Assembly: GCA_964017155.1 (NCBI GenBank)
Contig: OZ024857.1
Span: 508,201 to 572,200, forward strand
Length of the DNA: 64,000 nt
Direction: 5' to 3'
Source: Oasisia sp. SBJ-2009
Taxonomy: Eukaryota > Annelida > Polychaeta > Sabellida > Siboglinidae
Positions within the stretch are counted from its first letter, which is position 1. Each line of letters begins with the position of its first letter. A model generated the notes under the pieces. That model made no database searches. It had not been told where the DNA came from and worked only from the letters and a program-made list of their open reading frames with translations. The translations under genes and the position numbers were made by a program. Of this stretch, positions 40,801 to 50,734 are shown in pieces.

Positions 40801-42343
40801 AAGATGATTATAATTGAATGAATTAATTTAATCAAGTATCAAATGTTGGCAAAAATACTGATATAATAGCAACATTGAGGTGGGTCCCACTTGTACATAA
40901 GTGCCAAATAGTGAAATACTGAAAACAAATTGAGAGTATACGTGCTTTTATGAGAGAGTGCGCGTGAAGTTGCGCGCCCGCAAGTGTAGGCATTAATGTA
41001 CAAGTCGGGCCCACCTCAATTTTGGTATTATAACTGTATCTTTGCTAACATTTGATACTTGATTTTGTTAATTCAATCAATTATAATCATCTTGCGCATA
41101 TTAATGTTTTATATACAGCGCGTCTTAGCAGACTTTTCAGGTCGAAAAGACAGCGTGGTCGGCATAAACAAACTGTTTATCGCTCATTTCATATGCACAG
41201 CGCAGTAACATGCACCTCTTCGCTTGCGACTGGCACAATTCGCGCTGTCTTTTCGACCTCAACAGTTTGCCAAGACGCGCTGTTTATAAAACATAAATAC
41301 GCGCAAGATGATTATAATTGAATTAATTAATTTAATCAAGTATCAAATGTTGGCAAAAATACTGATATAATAGCAACATTGAGGTGGGTCCGACTTGTAC
41401 ATAAGTGCCAAATAGTGAAATATTGAAAACAAATTGAGAGTATACGTGCTTTTATGAGAGAGTGCGCGTGAAGTTGCGCGCCCGCAAGTGTAGGCATTGA
41501 TGTACAAGTCGGGCCCACCTCAATTTTGGTATTATAACTGTATCTTTGCCAACATTTTATACTTGATTTTGTTAATTCAATCAATTATAATCATCTTGCG
41601 CATATATATGTTTTATAACCAGCGCGTCTCAGCAGACTTTTAAGGTCGAAAAGACAGCGTGGTCGGCATAAACAAATTGTTTATCGCTCAATTCATATGC
41701 ACAGCGCAGTAACATGCACCGCTGCGCTTGCGACTGGCACAAATCGCGCTGTCTTTTCGACCTCAAAAGTTTGTCAAGACGCGCTGTTTATAAAACATAA
41801 ATACGCGCAAGATGATTAAAATTGAATGAATTAATTTAATCAAGTATCAAATGTTGGCAAAAATACTGATATAATAGCAACATTGAGGTGTTTCCGACTT
41901 GTACATAAGTGCCAAATAGTGAAATACTGAAAACAAATTGAGAGTATACGTGCTTTTATGAGAGAGTGCGCGTGAAGGTACGCGCCCGCAAGTGTTGGCA
42001 CTTATGTACAAGTCGGGCCCACCTCAATTTTGGTATTATAACTGTATCTTTGCCAACATGTTATACTTGATTTTGTTAATTCAATCAATTATAATCATCT
42101 TGCGCATATTAATGTTTTATATACAGCGCGTCTTAGCAGACTTTTGAGGTCGAAAAGACAGCGTGGTCGGCATAAACAAACTGTTTATCGCTCATTTCAT
42201 ATGCACAGCGCAGTAACATGCACCTCTTCGCTTGCGACTGGCACAATTCGCGCTGTCTTTTCGACCTCAACAGTTTGCCAAGACGCGCTGTTTATAAAAC
42301 ATAAATACGCGCAAGATGATTATAATTGAATTAATTAATTTAA
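37808..42343. repeat. Three-unit (1512-bp) tandem repeats, three copies
   Basis: Copies start at 37808, 39320 and 40832, order A1, A2, A2. Each first unit has GGTCCCACTTG, and each second unit has GAAATATTG and CATTTTATACTTG. The third unit of the first two copies has GTGAAGGTACGCGC and CATGTTATACTTG followed by an A2 loop with TTGTGTATC. In the last copy the third unit (41840) has GGTGTTTCCGAC and switches to an A1 loop between about 42066 and 42107. Confidence 0.85.
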
Positions 42344-44625
42344 TCAAGTATCAAATGTTGGCAAAAATACTGATATAATAGCAACATTGAGGTGGGTCCG
42401 ACTTGTACATAAGTGCCAAATAGTGAAATATTGAAAACAAATTGAGAGTATACGTGCTTTTATGAGAGAGTGCGCGTGAAGTTGCGCGCCCGCAAGTGTA
42501 GGCATTGATGTACAAGTCGGGCCCACCTCAATTTTGGTATTATAACTGTATCTTTGCCAACATTTTATACTTGATTTTGTTAATTCAATCAATTATAATC
42601 ATCTTGCGCATATATATGTTTTATAACCAGCGCGTCTCAGCAGACTTTTAAGGTCGAAAAGACAGCGTGGTCGGCATAAACAAATTGTTTATCGCTCAAT
42701 TCATATGCACAGCGCAGTAACATGCACCGCTGCGCTTGCGACTGGCACAAATCGCGCTGTCTTTTCGACCTCAAAAGTTTGCCAAGACGCGCTGTTTATA
42801 AAACATAAATACGCGCAAGATGATTAAAATTGAATGAATTAATTTAATCAAGTATCAAATGTTGGCAAAAATACTGATATAATAGCAACATTGAGGTGGG
42901 TCCGACTTGTACATAAGTGCCAAATAGTGAAATACTGAAAACAAATTGAGAGTATACGTGCTTTTATGAGAGAGTGCGCGTGAAGGTACGCGCCCGCAAG
43001 TGTTGGCACTTATGTACAAGTCGGGCCCACCTCAATTTTGGTATTATAACTGTATCTTTGCCAACATGTTATACTTGATTTTGTTAATTCAATCAATTAT
43101 AATCATCTTGCGCATATATATGTTTTATAACCAGCGCGTCTCAGCAGACTTTTAAGGTCGAAAAGACAGCGTGGTCGGCATAAACAAATTGTGTATCGCT
43201 CAATTCATATGCACAGCGCAGTAACATGCACCGCTGCGCTTGCGACTGGCACAAATCGCGCTGTCTTTTCGACCTCAAAAGTTTGCCAAGACGCGCTGTT
43301 TATAAAACATATATACGCGCAAGATGATTATAATTGAATGAATTAATTTAATCAAGTATCAAATGTTGGCAAAAATACTGATATAATAGCAACATTGAGG
43401 TGGGTCCCACTTGTACATAAGTGCCAAATAGTGAAATACTGAAAACAAATTGAGAGTATACGTGCTTTTATGAGAGAGTGCGCGTGAAGTTGCGCGCCCG
43501 CAAGTGTAGGCATTAATGTACAAGTCGGGCCCACCTCAATTTTGGTATTATAACTGTATCTTTGCTAACATTTGATACTTGATTTTGTTAATTCAATCAA
43601 TTATAATCATCTTGCGCATATTAATGTTTTATATACAGCGCGTCTTAGCAGACTTTTCAGGTCGAAAAGACAGCGTGGTCGGCATAAACAAACTGTTTAT
43701 CGCTCATTTCATATGCACAGCGCAGTAACATGCACCTCTTCGCTTGCGACTGGCACAATTCGCGCTGTCTTTTCGACCTCAACAGTTTGCCAAGACGCGC
43801 TGTTTATAAAACATAAATACGCGCAAGATGATTATAATTGAATTAATTAATTTAATCAAGTATCAAATGTTGGCAAAAATACTGATATAATAGCAACATT
43901 GAGGTGGGTCCGACTTGTACATAAGTGCCAAATAGTGAAATATTGAAAACAAATTGAGAGTATACGTGCTTTTATGAGAGAGTGCGCGTGAAGTTGCGCG
44001 CCCGCAAGTGTAGGCATTGATGTACAAGTCGGGCCCACCTCAATTTTGGTATTATAACTGTATCTTTGCCAACATTTTATACTTGATTTTGTTAATTCAA
44101 TCAATTATAATCATCTTGCGCATATATATGTTTTATAACCAGCGCGTCTCAGCAGACTTTTAAGGTCGAAAAGACAGCGTGGTCGGCATAAACAAATTGT
44201 TTATCGCTCAATTCATATGCACAGCGCAGTAACATGCACCGCTGCGCTTGCGACTGGCACAAATCGCGCTGTCTTTTCGACCTCAAAAGTTTGTCAAGAC
44301 GCGCTGTTTATAAAACATAAATACGCGCAAGATGATTAAAATTGAATGAATTAATTTAATCAAGTATCAAATGTTGGCAAAAATACTGATATAATAGCAA
44401 CATTGAGGTGTTTCCGACTTGTACATAAGTGCCAAATAGTGAAATACTGAAAACAAATTGAGAGTATACGTGCTTTTATGAGAGAGTGCGCGTGAAGGTA
44501 CGCGCCCGCAAGTGTTGGCACTTATGTACAAGTCGGGCCCACCTCAATTTTGGTATTATAACTGTATCTTTGCCAACATGTTATACTTGATTTTGTTAAT
44601 TCAATCAATTATAATCATCTTGCGC

Positions 44626-44639
44626 ATATATATATATAT
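44626..44639. repeat. Expanded AT run, (AT)7
   Basis: Seven AT copies between GCGC and GTTTTATAACC, against four in ordinary A2 units; this gives the 510-bp unit of copy 1. Confidence 0.92.
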
Positions 44640-45372
44640 GTTTTATAACCAGCGCGTCTCAGCAGACTTTTAAGGTCGAAAAGACAGCGTGGTCGGCATA
44701 AACAAATTGTGTATCGCTCAATTCATATGCACAGCGCAGTAACATGCACCGCTGCGCTTGCGACTGGCACAAATCGCGCTGTCTTTTCGACCTCAAAAGT
44801 TTGCCAAGACGCGCTGTTTATAAAACATAAATACGTGCAAGATGATTATAATTGAATGAATTAATTTATTCAAGTATCAAATGTTGGCAAAAATACTGAT
44901 ATAATAGCAACATTGAGGTGGGTCCGACTTGTACATAAGTGCCAAATAGTGAAATACTGAAAACAAATTGAGAGTATACGTGCTTTTATGAGAGAGTGCG
45001 CGTGAAGTTGCGCGCCCGCAAGTGTACGCATTGATGTACAAGTCGGGCCCTCCTCAATTTTGGTATTATAACTGTATCTTTGCCAACATTTGATTTTTGA
45101 TTTTGTTAATTCAATCAATTATAATCATCTTCCGCATATATATGTTTTATAACCAGCGCGTCTCAGCAGATTTTAAGGTCGAAAAGACAGCGTGGTCGGC
45201 ATAAACAAATTGATTATCGCTCAATTCATATGCACAGCGGAGTAACATGCACCGCTGCGCTTGCGACTGGCACAAATCGCGCTGTCTTTTCGACCTCAAA
45301 AGTTTGCCAAGACGCGCTGTTTATAAAACATAAATACGCGCAAGATGATTAAAATTGAATGAATTAATTTAA

Positions 45373-45663
45373 TCAAGTATCAAATGTTGGCAAAAATACT
45401 GATATAATAGCAACATTGAGGTGGGTCCGACTTGTACATAAGTGCCAAATAGTGAAATACTGAAAACAAATTGAGAGTATACGTGGTCGGCATAAACAAA
45501 CTGTTTATCGCTCATTTCATATGCACAGCGCAGTAACATGCACCTCTGCGCTTGCGAATGGCACAATTCGCGCTGTCTTTTCGACCTCAAAAGTTTGCCA
45601 AGACGCGCTGTTTATAAAACATATATACGCGCAAGATGATTATAATTGAATTAATTAATTTAA
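45373..45663. repeat. Short unit 9 (291 bp), worked example of the deletion
   Basis: Anatomy: end of a right arm (45373-45437), 133-nt hybrid loop (45438-45570), start of the next right arm (from 45571). The junction is CGTG at 45482-45485. The bases before it match loop B (GAGTATACGTG), and those after it match the start of loop A (CGTGGTCGGC). In a full unit the two CGTG copies lie 213 bp apart (for example 50678 and 50891), and 504 - 213 = 291. The left arm is lost, so the two flanking right arms are direct repeats and cannot fold on each other here. Confidence 0.96.
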
Positions 45664-46167
45664 TCAAGTATCAAATGTTGGCAAACATACTGATATAATA
45701 GCAACATTGAAGTGGGTCCGACTTGTACATAAGTGCCAAATAGTGAAATACTGAAAACAAATTGAGAGTATACGTGCTTTTATGAGAGATTGCGCGTGAA
45801 GGTACGCGCCCGCAAGTGTTGGCACTTATGTACAAGTCGGGCCCACCTCAATTTTGGTATTATAACTGTATTTTTGCCAACATTTGATACTTGATTTTGT
45901 TAATTCAATCAATTATAATCATCTTGCGCATATTAATGTTTTATATACAGCGCGTCTTAGCAGACTTTTGAGGTCGAAAAGACAGCGTTGTCGGCATAAA
46001 CAAACTGTTTATCGCTCATTTCATATGCACAGCGCAGTAACATGCACCTCTGCGCTTGCGACTGGCACAATTCGCGCTGTCTTTTCGACCTCAACAGTTT
46101 GCCAAGACGCGCTGTTTATAAAACATAAATACGCGCAAGATGATTATAATTGAATGAATTAATTTAA
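45664..46167. repeat. Single full unit between short units
   Basis: A1 haplotype with CAAACATACTG and CATTGAAGTGGG at its start and the GTGAAGGTACGCGC loop B. Confidence 0.93.
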
Positions 46168-46458
46168 TCAAGTATCAAATGTTGGCAAAAATACTGATAT
46201 AATAGCAACATTGAGGTGGGTCCGACTTGTACATAAGTGCCAAATAGTGAAATACTGAAAACAAATTGAGAGTATACGTGGTCGGCATAAACAAACTGTT
46301 TATCGCTCATTTCATATGCACAGCGCAGTAACATGCACCTCTGCGCTTGCGAATGGCACAATTCGCGCTGTCTTTTCGACCTCAAAAGTTTGCCAAGACG
46401 CGCTGTTTATAAAACATATATACGCGCAAGATGATTATAATTGAATTAATTAATTTAA
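46168..46458. repeat. Short unit 10 (291 bp, left arm deleted)
   Basis: Common junction and standard haplotype. The full unit that follows starts with CAAACACACTG rather than CAAACATACTG. Confidence 0.94.
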
Positions 46459-46961
46459 TCAAGTATCAAATGTTGGCAAACACACTGATATAATAGCAAC
46501 ATTGAAGTGGGTCCGACTTGTACATAAGTGCCAAATAGTGAAATACTGAAAACAAATTGAGAGTATACGTGCTTTTATGAGAGATTGCGCGTGAAGGTAC
46601 GCGCCCGCAAGTGTTGGCACTTATGTACAAGTCGGGCCCACCTCAATTTTGGTATTATAACTGTATCTTTGCCAACATTTGATTTTTGATTTTGTTAATT
46701 CAATCAATTATAATCATCTTCCGCATATATATGTTTTATAACCAGCGCGTCTCAGCAGATTTTAAGGTCGAAAAGACAGCGTGGTCGGCATAAACAAATT
46801 GATTATCGCTCAATTCATATGCACAGCGGAGTAACATGCACCGCTGCGCTTGCGACTGGCACAAATCGCGCTGTCTTTTCGACCTCAAAAGTTTGCCAAG
46901 ACGCGCTGTTTATAAAACATAAATACGCGCAAGATGATTAAAATTGAATGAATTAATTTAA
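46459..46961. repeat. Recombinant full unit at an internal duplication joint
   Basis: Its first half matches the unit at 48048 (CAAACACACTG, GTTGGCACTTAT, GGGCCCACC). Its second half matches the unit at 44870 (GTATCTTTGCC, TTGATTTTTG, CTTCCGCAT, TTGATTATCG). The switch lies between 46641 and 46666, the joint of a ~1589-bp tandem duplication. Confidence 0.9.
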
Positions 46962-47252
46962 TCAAGTATCAAATGTTGGCAAAAATACTGATATAATAGC
47001 AACATTGAGGTGGGTCCGACTTGTACATAAGTGCCAAATAGTGAAATACTGAAAACAAATTGAGAGTATACGTGGTCGGCATAAACAAACTGTTTATCGC
47101 TCATTTCATATGCACAGCGCAGTAACATGCACCTCTGCGCTTGCGAATGGCACAATTCGCGCTGTCTTTTCGACCTCAAAAGTTTGCCAAGACGCGCTGT
47201 TTATAAAACATATATACGCGCAAGATGATTATAATTGAATTAATTAATTTAA
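46962..47252. repeat. Short unit 11 (291 bp, left arm deleted)
   Basis: Common junction and standard haplotype; duplicate of the short unit at 45373, 1589 bp upstream. Confidence 0.94.
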
Positions 47253-47756
47253 TCAAGTATCAAATGTTGGCAAACATACTGATATAATAGCAACATTGAA
47301 GTGGGTCCGACTTGTACATAAGTGCCAAATAGTGAAATACTGAAAACAAATTGAGAGTATACGTGCTTTTATGAGAGATTGCGCGTGAAGGTACGCGCCC
47401 GCAAGTGTTGGCACTTATGTACAAGTCGGGCCCACCTCAATTTTGGTATTATAACTGTATTTTTGCCAACATTTGATACTTGATTTTGTTAATTCAATCA
47501 ATTATAATCATCTTGCGCATATTAATGTTTTATATACAGCGCGTCTTAGCAGACTTTTGAGGTCGAAAAGACAGCGTTGTCGGCATAAACAAACTGTTTA
47601 TCGCTCATTTCATATGCACAGCGCAGTAACATGCACCTCTGCGCTTGCGACTGGCACAATTCGCGCTGTCTTTTCGACCTCAACAGTTTGCCAAGACGCG
47701 CTGTTTATAAAACATAAATACGCGCAAGATGATTATAATTGAATGAATTAATTTAA
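47253..47756. repeat. Single full unit between short units
   Basis: A1, with CAAACATACTG and CATTGAAGTGGG; duplicate of the unit at 45664. Confidence 0.93.
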
Positions 47757-48047
47757 TCAAGTATCAAATGTTGGCAAAAATACTGATATAATAGCAACAT
47801 TGAGGTGGGTCCGACTTGTACATAAGTGCCAAATAGTGAAATACTGAAAACAAATTGAGAGTATACGTGGTCGGCATAAACAAACTGTTTATCGCTCATT
47901 TCATATGCACAGCGCAGTAACATGCACCTCTGCGCTTGCGAATGGCACAATTCGCGCTGTCTTTTCGACCTCAAAAGTTTGCCAAGACGCGCTGTTTATA
48001 AAACATATATACGCGCAAGATGATTATAATTGAATTAATTAATTTAA
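47757..48047. repeat. Short unit 12 (291 bp, left arm deleted)
   Basis: Common junction; duplicate of the short unit at 46168. Confidence 0.94.
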
Positions 48048-50230
48048 TCAAGTATCAAATGTTGGCAAACACACTGATATAATAGCAACATTGAAGTGGG
48101 TCCGACTTGTACATAAGTGCCAAATAGTGAAATACTGAAAACAAATTGAGAGTATACGTGCTTTTATGAGAGATTGCGCGTGAAGGTACGCGCCCGCAAG
48201 TGTTGGCACTTATGTACAAGTCGGGCCCACCTCAATTTTGGTATTATAACTGTATTTTTGCCAACATTTGATACTTGATTTTGTTAATTCAATCAATTAT
48301 AATCATCTTGCGCATATTAATGTTTTATATACAGCGCGTCTTAGCAGACTTTTGAGGTCGAAAAGACAGCGTTGTCGGCATAAACAAACTGTTTATCGCT
48401 CATTTCATATGCACAGCGCAGTAACATGCACCTCTGCGCTTGCGACTGGCACAATTCGCGCTGTCTTTTCGACCTCAACAGTTTGCCAAGACGCGCTGTT
48501 TATAAAACATAAATACGCGCAAGATGATTATAATTGAATGAATTAATTTAATCAAGTATCAAATGTTGGCAAAAATACTGATATAATAGCAACATTGAGG
48601 TGGGTCCGACTTGTACATAAGTGCCAAATAGTGAAATACTGAAAACAAATTGAGAGCATACGTGCTTTTATGAGAGAGTGCGCGTGAAGTTGCGCGCCCG
48701 CAAGCGTAGGCATTAACGTACAAGTCCGGCCCACCTCAATTTTGGTATTATAACTGTATCTTTGCTAACATTTGATACTTGATTTTGTTAATTCAATCAA
48801 TTATAATCATCTTGCGCATATTAATGTTTTATATACAGCGCGTTCTAGCAGACTTTTGAGGTCGAAAAGACAGCGTGGTCGGCATAAACAAACTGTTTAT
48901 CGCTCATTTAATATGCACAGCGCAGTAACATGCACCTCTTCGCTTGCGACTGGCACAATTCGCGCTGTCTTTTCGACCTCAAAAGTTTGCTAAGACGCGC
49001 TGTTTATAAAACATAAATACGCGCAAGATGATTATAATTGAATGAATTAATTTAATCAAGTATCAAATGTTGGCAAAAATACTGATATAATAGCAACATT
49101 GAGGTGGGTCTGACTTGTACATAAGTGCCAAATAGTGAAATACTTAAAACAAATTGAGAGTATACGTGCTTTTATGAGAGAGTGCGCGTGAAGTTGCGCG
49201 CCCGCAAGTGTAGGCATTGATGTACAAGTCGGGCCCACCTCAATTTTGGTATTATAACTGTATCTTTGCCAACATTTGATACTTGCTTTTGTTAATTCAA
49301 TCAATTATAATCATCTTGCGCATATATATGTTTTATAACCAGCGCGTCTCAGCAGATTTTAAGGTCGAAAAGACAGCGTGGTCGGCATAAACCCATTGTT
49401 TATCGCTCAATTCATATGCACAGCGGAGTAACATGCACCGCTGCGCTTGCGACTGGCACAAATCGCGCTGTCTTTTCGACCTCAAAAGTTTGCCAAGACG
49501 CGCTGTTTATAAAACAAATACGCGCAAGATGATTAAAATTGAATGAGTTAATTTAATCAAGTATCAAATGTTGGCAAAAATACTGATATAATAGCAACAT
49601 TGAGATGGGTCCGACTTGTACATAAGTGCCAAATAGTGAAATACTGAAAACAAATTGAGAGTATACGTGATTTTATTTATGAAAGAGTGCGCGTGAAGGT
49701 ACGCGTCCGCATGTGTTGGCACTTATGTACAAGTCGGGCCCACCTCAATTTTGGTATTATAACTGGATTTTTGCCAACATTTGGTACTTGATTTTGTTAA
49801 TTCAATCAATTATAATCATCTTGCGCATATATATGTTTTATAACCAGCGCGTCTCAGCAGACTTTTAAGGTCGAAAAGACAGCGTGGTCGGCATAAACAA
49901 ATTGTGTATCGCTCAATTCATATGCACAGCGCAGTAACATGCACCGCTGCGCTTGCGACTGGCACAAATCGCGCTGTCTTTTCGACCTCAAAAGTTTGCC
50001 AAGACGCGCTGTTTATAAAACATATATACGCGCAAGATGATTATAATTGAATGAATTAATTTAATCAAGTATCAAATGTTGGCAAAAATACTGATATAAT
50101 AGCAACATTGAGGTGGGTCCCACTTGTACATAAGTGCCAAATAGTGAAATACTGAAAACAAATTGAGAGTATACGTGCTTTTATGAGAGAGTGCGCGTGA
50201 AGTTGCGCGCCCGCAAGTGTAGGCATTAAT

Positions 50231-50388
50231 GTACAAGTCGGGCCCACCTCAATTTTGGTATTATAACTGTATCTTTGCTAACATTTGATACTTGATTTTG
50301 TTAATTCAATCAATTATAATCATCTTGCGCATATTAATGTTTTATATACAGCGCGTCTTAGCAGACTTTTGAGGTCGAAAAGACAGCG
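50231..50388 (+). repeat. Left arm of the dyad unit (worked example)
   Basis: The 158-bp arm runs from GTACAAGTCGGG to AAAAGACAGCG. It is the inverted copy of 50476-50633, with roughly 17 mismatches by hand alignment in this unit. Perfect stretches include 24 bp (50365-50388 against 50476-50499) and 20 bp (50311-50330 against 50534-50553). Differences between the arms are consistent across the array: this arm has GGGCCCACC and TTTTGGTATTATAACTG, while the other has GGTGGGTCCGAC and ATATAATAGCAACATTG. The two arms therefore diverged before the array was amplified. Confidence 0.95.
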
Positions 50389-50475
50389 TGGTCGGCATAA
50401 ACAAACTGTTTATCGCTCATTTCATATGCACAGCGCAGTAACATGCACCTCTTCGCTTGCGACTGGCACAATTCG
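50389..50475. repeat. Loop A between left and right arms (worked example)
   Basis: This 87-nt spacer separates the inverted arms. It contains a small perfect hairpin, ATAAACA-AAC-TGTTTAT. In most units it also contains a second potential hairpin, AGCGCAG with CTGCGCT, separated by about 12 nt; in this unit the second half reads CTTCGCT, one mismatch. Loop A is the most informative region for haplotype. A1 units read AAACTG, CATTTCAT, ACCTC and CAATTCG; A2 units read AAATTG or CCCATTG, CAATTCAT, ACCGC and CAAATCG. This example is A1. Confidence 0.9.
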
Positions 50476-50633
50476 CGCTGTCTTTTCGACCTCAACAGTT
50501 TGCCAAGACGCGCTGTTTATAAAACATAAATACGCGCAAGATGATTATAATTGAATTAATTAATTTAATCAAGTATCAAATGTTGGCAAAAATACTGATA
50601 TAATAGCAACATTGAGGTGGGTCCGACTTGTAC
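50476..50633 (-). repeat. Right arm of the dyad unit (worked example)
   Basis: The 158-bp inverted partner of 50231-50388, from CGCTGTCTTTTCGACC to CCGACTTGTAC. The unit landmark lies inside it at 50569. The same arm can also pair with the next left arm, which starts at 50735, enclosing loop B, so each arm has two possible partners. This is the only arm kept in the 291-bp short units. Confidence 0.95.
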
Positions 50634-50734
50634 ATAAGTGCCAAATAGTGAAATATTGAAAACAAATTGAGAGTATACGTGCTTTTATGAGAGAGTGCGC
50701 GTGAAGTTGCGCGCCCGCAAGTGTAGGCATTGAT
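50634..50734. repeat. Loop B between right arm and next left arm (worked example)
   Basis: This spacer of about 101 nt contains GAAATACTGAAAACAAATTG, GTATACGTGCTTTTATGAG and a GC-rich stretch. Two versions of the GC-rich part occur. One reads GTGAAGTTGCGCGCCCGC, as here. The other reads GTGAAGGTACGCGCCCGC followed by GTTGGCACTTAT. In the second version the arm pairing extends 11 bp further (ATAAGTGCCAA with TTGGCACTTAT), and a 6-bp stem GCGCGT-GAAGGT-ACGCGC can form. Confidence 0.9.

Larger units (their letters stand above)
31254..45372. repeat. Run of 28 full units
   Basis: Units begin at 31254, 31758, 32262, 32763, 33271, 33775, 34279, 34783, 35287, 35791, 36295, 36799, 37300, 37808, 38312, 38816, 39320, 39824, 40328, 40832, 41336, 41840, 42344, 42848, 43352, 43856, 44360 and 44870. 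Spacing is exactly 504 for most of them. Haplotypes: A1 A1 A2 A2 A1 A2 A1 A1 A2 A1 A1 A2 A2 A1 A2 A2 A1 A2 A2 A1 A2 A1 A2 A2 A1 A2 A2 A2. No short units occur for 14 kb. The segment includes 1512-bp three-unit repeats, and the 8225-bp higher-order repeat starts within it. Confidence 0.93.
42344..50568. repeat. 18-unit higher-order repeat, copy 1 (8225 bp)
   Basis: Eighteen units (14 full, 4 short) with spacing 504 x4, 510, 503, 291, 504, 291, 503, 291, 504, 291, 504, 504, 501, 508, 504. The same series follows immediately in copy 2. Shared private variants include (AT)7, ACGTGCAAG, GTGTACGCATTG with GGGCCCTCC, TTGATTTTTG, TTGATTATCG and GCAAGCGTAGG. The homologous edge lies slightly upstream, at about 42066-42107. 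Nearly identical to copy 2 by eye. Confidence 0.92.

Noticed and set aside
50365..50499. Rho-independent terminator from the GTCGAAAAGAC-type dyad
   Set aside because: The stem is part of a 158-bp inverted arm with an 87-nt loop and no T-run in the proper place, in an evidently eukaryotic satellite.
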